Positions 1-4,333 are shown, counted from the first letter of the stretch. The stretch: 5,160 bases of DNA from Candidatus Bathyarchaeota archaeon (GCA_020350305.1 CP070709.1:123159-128318); one strand, 5' to 3'. The notes: generated by a model from the letters alone, not told the origin. Program-made: numbers and translations.

Positions 1-360
1 TGGGTAGTCGAATGCTATGCTTAATCCTGTCTCGCCTTCTTTTAGTAGGTATTTGAATCGTTTGTTTGTTTGTTGGGCTGTTCCGTATCCTGAGAATTGT
101 CTCATGGTCCATAGGCGTCCTCGGTACATCGTTGCGTGTAATCCTCGTGTGAATGGGGGTTCTCCTGGGAAGCCTAGGTCTCGTGTGTAGTCTACGTTTT
201 TGATGTCTTCTGGCGTGTATAATCGTTTTATGTGTATGTTTGATGAAGTATGAAAGCTGTTTTTTCTTTCTGGGTGTCTGCTTATCCATTCTGGAACTGT
301 TTTTTCTTTCCAGTTTTTGTTTTTTTTGTGGATTTCGCTGAGTTTGTGTTCGTCATACAC
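1..360 (-). CDS. mcmA: B12-dependent acyl-CoA mutase large subunit, N-terminus (methylmalonyl-CoA mutase family), partial
   Basis: Reading the minus strand from a GTG at 360 gives 120 open codons that run off the left edge. The protein has the hallmark N-terminal region of the methylmalonyl-CoA mutase large subunit: KRLYTPED (45-52), LGFPGEPPFTRG (62-73), TMYRGRLWTMRQ (77-88), TNKRFKYLL (98-106) and GLSIAFDYP (112-120). This family uses adenosylcobalamin to interconvert methylmalonyl-CoA and succinyl-CoA, or related branched acyl-CoAs, in the cytoplasm; this part forms the start of the substrate-binding TIM barrel. GTG is chosen because GGAGG lies 11 bases before it (372-376) and a stop (388-390) closes the frame upstream. 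The numbering matches the P. shermanii enzyme as I recall it: R82, T85, R87, S114 and F117 are conserved, but Tyr89 is Phe and Tyr75 is His, so isobutyryl-CoA mutase activity is possible. Codons end in A or C in 106 of 120 cases, unlike its neighbours. Family assignment is very secure; exact substrate is not. Confidence 0.93.
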   Translation of the reverse strand, partial: MYDEHKLSEIHKKNKNWKEKTVPEWISRHPERKNSFHTSSNIHIKRLYTPEDIKNVDYTRDLGFPGEPPFTRGLHATMYRGRLWTMRQFSGYGTAQQTNKRFKYLLKEGETGLSIAFDYP

Positions 361-371
361 TTGTTTTTTAG

Positions 372-376
372 CCTCC
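372..376 (-). promoter_or_regulatory. Shine-Dalgarno site of the acyl-CoA mutase gene
   Basis: The minus strand reads GGAGG here, 11 bases before the GTG at 360. It decides the start, since no ATG occurs between the in-frame stop at 388-390 and the conserved N-terminal residues. I could not place a convincing TATA box. An AT-rich stretch at 391-403 would put transcription start at or after this site, which does not fit a Shine-Dalgarno-led message. Confidence 0.6.
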
Positions 377-578
377 GATGATTTTGGTTACCATATTATT
401 GTTCGTCCTAAAAAGTTGTTTCTGCTTGATTCTTTGTGTTTATGGGTGTGCTGTTTTGCTTTTGTGTTTGGGTTTTTTACATTCTTTTATTCTCTCTCTA
501 GACCCCCCTATCTATTTTTTTGAAAAGTTTGAAGTGAGCTTCTTTTTGTGAACAGCGTTTGAATATTGCTCAAGTCAC

Positions 579-668
579 GATAGGAATAGATAGGATTAGA
601 TGGGAAAAGATGCAGAAAGATACAGAAAGATGCGAATAGATAGGGAAAGATGGGAAAAGATAGGGAAA
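579..668. repeat. Nine-unit 10-bp tandem repeat, consensus GATRSRRAWA
   Basis: Nine consecutive 10-bp units start at 579, 589, 599 and so on to 659, without insertions or deletions. All begin with GAT and end in A; examples are GATAGGAATA, GATGGGAAAA (twice), GATACAGAAA and GATAGGGAAA (twice). Apart from the fixed T the plus strand is mostly purine. The unit is not a multiple of three, so it is not a peptide repeat selected in one frame. One unit is close to one helical turn, so its A-runs are phased and could bend DNA. On the minus strand the array gives repeated short T-runs, which could terminate transcription leaving the 903-2328 operon. These functions are inference. Confidence 0.85.
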
Positions 669-902
669 AAAGAGCAAAAGCAAGCATATATTGACTACAT
701 TGCCAAGAAGAAATAACAGCGTCTACAAGCAATGGTCCATTTGATGGTTTACTCTTGCAGTTTCTTCAACAAGTCATAAAAATGAAGATGACAAGTCGTT
801 TAGAAGATAAACTGAATGAGTGGTTTCATAATGAAGTTGAGTAAGGAAGATTACACAGTGATTTTTACCACATTGATGTCTGAATATTAGAGTGCACGCA
901 TG

Positions 903-1139
903 CTAACGCTTCTGATGGCTGATAATCTCCCTGCATTTGTCCGCGTACTCGCACCAGTCTAGGCATGACTGCTCTTTTTCGGGTCTGCCAACCTCTTCTT
1001 CGCATGTGGTGCATGTCCCGACTTCCTCGTCGCTCCATATTTCCGCGTTTCCACCGCAATTGGGGCATTTGATGTATTTGGGAATGGGGCGAATGAATTT
1101 TTTTATACCCGGGCAAGTTTCATAACTTGATCCTTTCAA
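903..1139 (-). CDS. Small cysteine-rich zinc-ribbon protein
   Basis: This encodes 78 residues from a TTG at 1139; an in-frame TGA lies just upstream and no ATG or GTG precedes the conserved part, so TTG is the only usual start although its ribosome site is weak. Residues 25-46 form a four-cysteine zinc ribbon (CPNC at 25-28, CTTC at 43-46) around the sequence EIWSDEE. A second group, C59-x3-C63-x5-C69 in SCLDWCEYADKC, together with C9 could bind another zinc ion or an iron-sulfur cluster (inference). I recall this arrangement from short uncharacterised proteins of archaea and anaerobic bacteria, often beside ferredoxin-like genes; no biochemical function is known to me. It is the last gene of the apparent operon, 31 bases after the ferredoxin-like gene, and probably a soluble partner of that protein. 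The eight cysteines argue strongly against a chance ORF. Confidence 0.85.
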   Translation of the reverse strand: MKGSSYETCPGIKKFIRPIPKYIKCPNCGGNAEIWSDEEVGTCTTCEEEVGRPEKEQSCLDWCEYADKCREIISHQKR

Positions 1140-1170
1140 GATTCTTCACTCTTGTAATCACTTATCAAAC

Positions 1171-1911
1171 CTATGAGAAGGGGGGGGTCCTGTCTCCTTT
1201 TATCGTGATTATCTCTTGTTTCAGAGGGATGCTCTTTCCCGAGGAGTCCAAAGCTTCTTTGACAAGGTGATGTAACCCAAAACAACATGGAACTTCCATA
1301 TTGACCACAGTGATGCTTCGGATGCTGTTTCTTTTGAAGATTTCAGTCAGTTTCTTCTTGTAGGATTCGGCATTGTCAAGTTTAGGGCATCCAACTGCAA
1401 CTATTCTTCCGTTTAGAAAATCATTGTGAAAACTTGAACAAGCGAAGGGTACACAATCCGCGGCTATTAGTAGATCTGCATTCTCAAAGAATGGAGCATT
1501 GGGCGGTAGCAATGTTAGTTGAACAGGCCAATGAGAGAGCATAGACGCACTATTCTTCGGTCTGTTCACTGTTTCCTTTTCTCCCAAGTTTCTTTCAAAA
1601 CGTACTATCTGAGCTGAGGAGCAGGATTGGTGTAGTGGATGGGAATGGTGAACCAGTGGAGCTGATTCCTCTATCTTTAGGTTGTCTTTTACCGCTTTTT
1701 CGTCGAACTCCTCTGCTTCTCTCTCTTCAACAGTCAAGGCTCCTTGCGGGCATTCTGCTATACAAGCTCCTAAACCATCACAATAGATGTCACTTACCAA
1801 CCTGGCTTTTCCATCAACAATTTCAATAGCCCCTTCTGCACACGCCGGCACACATAATCCGCAACCTGTACATTTCTCTTCATCAATCCGAATTATAGTT
1901 CTTAGAACCAC
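1171..1911 (-). CDS. Ferredoxin-like protein, two-cluster N-terminus plus cysteine-containing C-terminal domain
   Basis: This is an iron-sulfur protein of 246 residues from the GTG at 1911. I prefer this start to the GTG at 1920 (249 residues) because GAGGG lies about 8 bases before 1911 but directly abuts 1920. Residues 14-24 hold a full [4Fe-4S] motif (CTGCGLCVPAC). The second motif, CDGLGACIAECP (44-55), has Leu47 where the second cysteine of CxxCxxCxxxCP is expected. After an acidic linker (about 60-85), the C-terminal domain has conserved-looking blocks: HWPVQLTLLPPNAPFF, DLLIAADCVPFACSSFHNDFLNG, GCPKLD and NMEVPCCFGL, with several more cysteines. I recognise this as a family of 4Fe-4S proteins widespread in archaea and clostridia; its redox partner and reaction are unknown to me. 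The upstream ArsR gene ends 15 bases before this start, so co-transcription is very likely. The last codons contain a run of eight C/G bases. Confidence 0.9.
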   Translation of the reverse strand: MVLRTIIRIDEEKCTGCGLCVPACAEGAIEIVDGKARLVSDIYCDGLGACIAECPQGALTVEEREAEEFDEKAVKDNLKIEESAPLVHHSHPLHQSCSSAQIVRFERNLGEKETVNRPKNSASMLSHWPVQLTLLPPNAPFFENADLLIAADCVPFACSSFHNDFLNGRIVAVGCPKLDNAESYKKKLTEIFKRNSIRSITVVNMEVPCCFGLHHLVKEALDSSGKSIPLKQEIITIKGDRTPPFS

Positions 1912-1926
1912 CCATTTCACCCTCTT

Positions 1927-2328
1927 TTAATAACGATCCACATAAAGTAGATTCGATGCGTCTCTCTTTCTTCGCTTTCTGCGGCCTTCGTTCGTCAGGC
2001 ACTTCCCTTTAGTTGGGCAATACTTTTCAGCATGGTAGGCAAATATTTTGAATAGTCGTCCCGCTGTTTCTTTGTTCACAGAGTAGAGCCGTTCTTTCTT
2101 TTTTCTCTCGGAGAAGACAAATCCACATCTTTCTAGCGATTTAAGATTATGGGAGATCATGCTTTGTTTCTGATTAAGAGCCTCAGAAATCTCTGTAACA
2201 TTCTTTGGCCCCTCACTGAGGAATTCTAGAATTCCCAGTCTTGTCGGATTTGATAGTGTTGAGAAGAACAGGTAGCAGGTTTCGCTTAAACCACGTTTCA
2301 TTGGCATCACACATGAATAATTCTTCAT
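1927..2328 (-). CDS. ArsR-family winged-helix repressor with cysteine pair and basic tail
   Basis: This 133-residue protein carries a typical ArsR/SmtB winged helix: the entry helix has LSNPTRLGILEFL (25-37), the helix-turn-helix spans about 44-66 (VTEISEALNQKQSMISHNLKSLE), and the wing covers about 67-84 (CGFVFSERKKKERLYSV). Such proteins are dimeric repressors released by metal, redox or small-molecule signals. Candidate sensor residues are C104 and C110 in KYCPTKGKC, plus C18 and C68 (inference). The classical ELCVCDL metal site is absent. An unusually basic tail, RRKRRKR (116-122), follows. The ATG at 2328 is chosen because a TATA box lies 23-29 bases before it, making a leaderless message likely; M8 and M10 lack a good ribosome site. 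An inverted repeat covers the start, which suggests autorepression. It heads the operon with the ferredoxin-like and zinc-ribbon genes, which are its most likely targets. Confidence 0.92.
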   Translation of the reverse strand: MKNYSCVMPMKRGLSETCYLFFSTLSNPTRLGILEFLSEGPKNVTEISEALNQKQSMISHNLKSLERCGFVFSERKKKERLYSVNKETAGRLFKIFAYHAEKYCPTKGKCLTNEGRRKRRKRDASNLLYVDRY

Positions 2329-2347
2329 ATGAAATATACTTCATATG
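2326..2347. promoter_or_regulatory. Perfect inverted repeat, probable operator of the ArsR repressor
   Basis: The arms CATATGAA (2326-2333) and TTCATATG (2340-2347) are exact inverse complements with a 6-bp AT-rich spacer. On the minus strand the site lies between the TATA box and the first codons and contains the ATG at 2328. Bound protein there would cover the predicted start site and block transcription. Size and position fit ArsR-family operators; which protein binds is inference. Confidence 0.75.
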
Positions 2348-2350
2348 TCT

Positions 2351-2357
2351 TATTTAA
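2351..2357 (-). promoter_or_regulatory. TATA box of the ArsR-ferredoxin-zinc ribbon operon
   Basis: The minus strand reads TTAAATA, a good archaeal TATA element. Its centre is about 26 bases before the ATG at 2328, so transcription probably begins at or beside the start codon, giving a leaderless message. The spacing and the absence of a Shine-Dalgarno sequence agree with each other. Confidence 0.65.
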
Positions 2358-2379
2358 GGATTATGGATTGCGCGCGATA

Positions 2380-3087
2380 TTAAATGAGGATTGTCTCTGG
2401 TTTGTTCTTTTCTGGAATTATGATAGTTGTGTCGGGCTGTTCTTTCTTGACAAGCGTTTTGAACTTGTTCATCTGAGCTAGCTTGCCATGCATTGCAACT
2501 GCCACTCGTGGCTTGAGATCTAGAGTGAATTTTAGAGCGCTTTCTGGAGAGCATGAGGGGGAAGGAAGGCCAGTGGGGAGAAACACTAGTTTTGCTGGAT
2601 AATCTTTCACTGGGCAGTATCCTGAGTCTCCACCATGGAAAACGTTGAATCTGCCTTTCTTGATCCTGTAGATGCTTATTGGTCTAGGGTGAACTCCGTC
2701 GATCGCTACAACTTCAAAGCCGCCCACTCTGATAGATTTCCTGTGTTCTGCAACAGTGAGTCGTTCTAAGTGGGCTTCACCCTTCAAATCTTCTGCCACT
2801 TGTTTCTGAGCCACGATGTGAGCGTTCGTTTCCTTCAGAATTCTGCGTGCACGGGCGCGGTTGTAGTGGTCCGTGTGACTGTGCGTGTAAGCTAGGAGAC
2901 AGAGCCTACTGAGAGCAGCTATCTCACTGTTTCCTAGAAGATTTGCAATGTCGAATGCCGCCACTTCGTCTTCCAACCTCAGAACAACTCCAGCGTACCC
3001 TAAATACAAGAATGCAATCTCGTCTTTCTCTAAGGGTTGCGAGAGAAATTCTCTAATTAGTCCCAACTTATTCTGTTGCTTAGACAT
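2380..3087 (-). CDS. Metallo-beta-lactamase-fold hydrolase (UlaG/UPF0173-like)
   Basis: This 235-residue cytoplasmic protein has the full metal-ligand set of the metallo-beta-lactamase superfamily: HSHTDH (H69, H71, D73, H74), H133 in GVHP, D154 in HGGDSGY and H200 in AMHGK. These would bind two metal ions. The early block FLYLGYAGVVLRLED (26-40) and the short length resemble the UlaG/UPF0173 group of predicted metal-dependent hydrolases rather than lactamases, glyoxalases or RNases (no beta-CASP domain). The substrate cannot be told from sequence. I chose the ATG at 3087 because AGGTGAG (3094-3100, minus strand) lies six bases before it; an upstream ATG at 3117 would precede the predicted transcript start. 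It is on the same strand as the ArsR operon but has its own likely promoter, and the ArsR promoter lies after its stop, so it is probably a separate unit. Confidence 0.92.
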   Translation of the reverse strand: MSKQQNKLGLIREFLSQPLEKDEIAFLYLGYAGVVLRLEDEVAAFDIANLLGNSEIAALSRLCLLAYTHSHTDHYNRARARRILKETNAHIVAQKQVAEDLKGEAHLERLTVAEHRKSIRVGGFEVVAIDGVHPRPISIYRIKKGRFNVFHGGDSGYCPVKDYPAKLVFLPTGLPSPSCSPESALKFTLDLKPRVAVAMHGKLAQMNKFKTLVKKEQPDTTIIIPEKNKPETILI

Positions 3088-3093
3088 AATGTA

Positions 3094-3100
3094 CTCACCT
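3094..3100 (-). promoter_or_regulatory. Shine-Dalgarno site deciding the hydrolase start
   Basis: The minus strand reads AGGTGAG, followed by six bases and then the ATG at 3087. This is the best ribosome-binding match near this gene and selects the shorter protein over the form starting at 3117. Confidence 0.75.
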
Positions 3101-3132
3101 TGAGATGTCTTCCACATTCAACCTTGGACTCG

Positions 3133-3140
3133 TAAATATT
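3133..3140 (-). promoter_or_regulatory. Possible TATA box of the hydrolase gene
   Basis: The minus strand reads AATATTTA. Its centre is about 26 bases before 3111, giving a predicted 5' leader of roughly 24 bases that contains the Shine-Dalgarno site. The match to the archaeal consensus is only fair. Confidence 0.35.
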
Positions 3141-3222
3141 GGAAACTGAAAAAATATGCGCAACGACATTTCGTAGCTTTCGCGCGCGCTTTCTCTAAAC
3201 CTAAGCAGATATTCAAGGCTTC

Positions 3223-3229
3223 ATATAAA
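3223..3229 (+). promoter_or_regulatory. Possible plus-strand TATA box before a tiny ORF
   Basis: ATATAAA is a good archaeal TATA match, predicting transcription from about 3250, just before the ATG at 3258. That ATG opens only 17 codons (MTKNIIPPFAVDPFSVL). The transcript could instead be a long leader of the membrane protein gene at 3521 or a non-coding RNA. Confidence 0.35.
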
Positions 3230-3461
3230 CTGCGAATGATAGCCTTATTCTCTTCTAATGACTAAGAACATTATTCCCCCCTTTGCTGTTGATCCTTTTT
3301 CAGTTTTATGACTTGTGGAAGAAACTTAGATTAGTGAATGAGACTGAACACTCAACCCTTCCAGCTCAAAACAACTTTTCACACCTCTGATACAAAACAA
3401 GCACCTTCGGTTCTGCCTATCGGAAGGTTGGAAAAGTGGAAGGTAGAAGGATGCAGTAAGG

Positions 3462-3469
3462 CTTAAATC
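3462..3469 (+). promoter_or_regulatory. Possible TATA box of the four-helix membrane protein gene
   Basis: CTTAAATC lies so that transcription would begin near 3491, leaving a leader of about 30 bases with GGGATGA (3507-3513) as ribosome site. It is a moderate match and competes with the stronger element at 3223-3229. Confidence 0.35.
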
Positions 3470-3520
3470 TTGAAGAATGCCACGCATTAAGGACAAGCAC
3501 TCGTCAGGGATGAAATCGTT

Positions 3521-4057
3521 TTGAGCGAGACAAAAGCGACTAAGAACTGGTTTACTAGACATGCAGAGGCAGAGGCGAAGAAGGACACTCTTTCATATTC
3601 CGAGCGTGTCGGAAACATCGTTGGAGTTGTGGTTGGCTTCTTGATTGTGTTGTACTTCGTTGCTCATCAGACGGGGGCAACAGGTTTTTTTACTTCAAAA
3701 TTCGGCACTTTGGAGATGCTCTTGTTTTATGGGTCTATAATGTACGGGATTGTTTCATCTGCCTTGAAAGGGTTATTTGGTCGCAAGAACCTTGTTCGTC
3801 TCTTTGATGTATTTGGGGCTATCCTTGACCTTGTCGCCATTGCTTGGCTCTTTGTGGTTTTTCCATTTGACTTTACCTATCTTGCGGATGTGTTGCCGAG
3901 TTTCCTCAGATTTCTGTTGCAGTGGATTTCCAACGACATTGCCAGAGTGCTGATGGTGCTAGGAATCATTGCGGTTCTCATTATGGCGATTTATAATGCT
4001 ATGTTTTATGTGCTCGTTCGCAGGGAACTCTCCAAACCAACTCTGAAAACTGCGTAG
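3521..4057 (+). CDS. Four-helix integral membrane protein of unknown function
   Basis: I do not recognise the family of this 178-residue protein. A charged, Lys/Glu-rich cytoplasm-like N-terminus (1-30) precedes hydrophobic helices at about 31-48, 63-82, 98-117 and 142-165, with basic residues after helices 2 (KGLFGRKN) and 4 (RRELSKP) that favour a cytoplasmic location for both. There is no signal peptide, cysteine or recognisable catalytic motif. The TTG start at 3521 is preceded by GGGATGA with seven bases between; the nearest upstream in-frame stop is at 3488-3490 with no ATG or GTG after it. The ATG overlapping this ribosome site hits a stop within five codons. It stands alone on the plus strand, with a possible terminator behind it, so it is probably monocistronic. 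Real coding is supported by the continuous membrane pattern; function is open. Confidence 0.8.
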   Translation: MSETKATKNWFTRHAEAEAKKDTLSYSERVGNIVGVVVGFLIVLYFVAHQTGATGFFTSKFGTLEMLLFYGSIMYGIVSSALKGLFGRKNLVRLFDVFGAILDLVAIAWLFVVFPFDFTYLADVLPSFLRFLLQWISNDIARVLMVLGIIAVLIMAIYNAMFYVLVRRELSKPTLKTA

Positions 4058-4073
4058 CGATACCCATCCACTT

Positions 4074-4105
4074 CCCCCTTTTCTTGTGTGTAGGGGGTTA
4101 AATTT
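4074..4105 (+). terminator. Possible terminator hairpin after the membrane protein gene
   Basis: CCCCCT (4074-4079) and AGGGGG (4092-4097) form a perfect 6-bp stem with a 12-base loop, followed by an AT-rich run containing TTTT. It begins 17 bases after the stop codon at 4055-4057. The short T-run makes it a modest terminator; archaea usually rely on T-runs more than on stems. Confidence 0.4.
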
Positions 4106-4149
4106 TAACGCGCGCGCATCCCACATGAACGCTAAAACGTCGTGGGTTT

Positions 4150-4180
4150 GAAGTTTAGATAAAACTTCCTTGAGGTTTTT
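4150..4180 (+). terminator. Second hairpin with T-run, possible backup terminator
   Basis: GAAGTTT (4150-4156) and AAACTTC (4162-4168) form a perfect 7-bp stem with a 5-base loop, and TTTTT follows at 4176-4180. It lies before the promoter of the next operon, so it may insulate that operon from upstream transcription. Function is inferred only from structure. Confidence 0.35.
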
Positions 4181-4269
4181 CGCACACCTTTGGATGAACA
4201 GCCCCCGTTATTTGCGTATTTTCTGTTATTCCGAGGATTTACCGACAATCTTAAATATTGGATATTAGT

Positions 4270-4294
4270 TATTTCTAACATAGAGTTAGAAATA
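4270..4294. promoter_or_regulatory. Perfect 10-bp inverted repeat, probable operator of the HTH/DUF2178 operon
   Basis: The arms TATTTCTAAC (4270-4279) and GTTAGAAATA (4285-4294) are exact inverse complements separated by the 5 bases ATAGA. The right arm runs into the TATA box, so a bound dimer would block transcription factor binding. The Cro/CI-type regulator encoded in the same operon is the obvious candidate ligand, giving autorepression; that is inference. Confidence 0.75.
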
Positions 4295-4299
4295 TATAA
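4291..4299 (+). promoter_or_regulatory. TATA box of the membrane protein/HTH operon
   Basis: AATATATAA is a strong archaeal TATA match. It predicts transcription from about 4320, immediately before the ribosome site GGAGG (4322-4326) of the first gene. It overlaps the right arm of the inverted repeat. Confidence 0.6.
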
Positions 4300-4333
4300 T
4301 AAATTGTGATAAATAAACAACGGAGGAAAAACG

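Larger units (their letters stand above)
361..902. other. Gene-poor region of 542 bp between the mutase and the zinc-ribbon gene
   Basis: No convincing gene is present. Bases 361 to about 490 are strongly T/G-rich on the plus strand, continuing the skew of the mutase gene. Bases 579-668 hold a 10-bp tandem array. Plus-strand frames at 600-716 (38 codons, lysine- and arginine-rich, partly made from the array) and 695-844 (open but with an ATG only at 782, 20 codons) could be remnants of a small gene joined by a frameshift, but neither has a recognisable domain. Long open frames on the opposite strand (508-732 minus and 317-523 plus) are explained by the base skew and the repeat. I saw no tRNA or other structured RNA. 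Confidence 0.6.
3088..3520. other. Divergent intergenic region, 433 bp
   Basis: It separates the minus-strand hydrolase from the plus-strand membrane protein. It holds the hydrolase leader and promoter, a CG-alternating tract (3181-3189), a plus-strand TATA-like ATATAAA (3223-3229) followed by a 17-codon ORF at 3258-3311, and a second TATA-like element near 3462-3469 just before the membrane protein gene. Around 3400-3440 there is an inverted pair ACCTTC/GAAGGT with a 14-base loop, too weak to call a structured RNA. A minus-strand open frame at 3326-3562 overlaps the start of the membrane protein gene and shows no family features. Confidence 0.55.
4058..4333. other. Intergenic region between the four-helix protein and the HTH operon
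   Basis: In order it holds the hairpin at 4074-4097, a CG-alternating tract (4109-4117), the hairpin with T-run (4150-4180), the inverted-repeat operator and TATA box (4270-4299) and the ribosome site of the next gene. A 24-codon plus-strand ORF at 4194-4268 has no ribosome site or recognisable motif. The minus-strand open frame 4132-4494 is antisense to the first operon gene and is not supported. Confidence 0.55.

Noticed and set aside
317..523. Plus-strand ORF of 68 codons, hydrophobic and Phe-rich
   Set aside because: It overlaps the well-supported mutase N-terminus on the other strand, and its composition follows from the T/G-rich skew there.
579..668. CRISPR array
   Set aside because: Units are 10 bp and contiguous with no unique spacers, so this is a simple tandem repeat.
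508..732. Minus-strand ORF of 74 codons with apparent membrane character
   Set aside because: Its hydrophobic part is the complement of the purine-rich 10-bp array; it has no ribosome site or family features.
865..1116. ORFs overlapping the zinc-ribbon gene in other frames (865-1116 minus, 937-1125 plus)
   Set aside because: They shadow the cysteine-rich protein, whose paired cysteine motifs identify the true frame.
1635..1829. Plus-strand ORF of 64 codons
   Set aside because: It is antisense to the second half of the ferredoxin domain and the linker of the iron-sulfur protein, with no supporting signals.
2354..2554. Minus-strand ORF of 66 codons
   Set aside because: It is out of frame within the 3' end of the metallo-hydrolase gene, which has intact ligands through H200.
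3326..3562. Minus-strand ORF of 78 codons upstream of the membrane protein
   Set aside because: It overlaps the membrane protein start and predicted promoter, lacks a ribosome site and has no recognisable domain.
4141..4180. tRNA-like T-loop (GGGTTTGAAG)
   Set aside because: No acceptor, D or anticodon stems can be assembled around it.
4194..4268. Plus-strand ORF of 24 codons
   Set aside because: No ribosome site or TATA box at a suitable distance and no family resemblance; likely chance.
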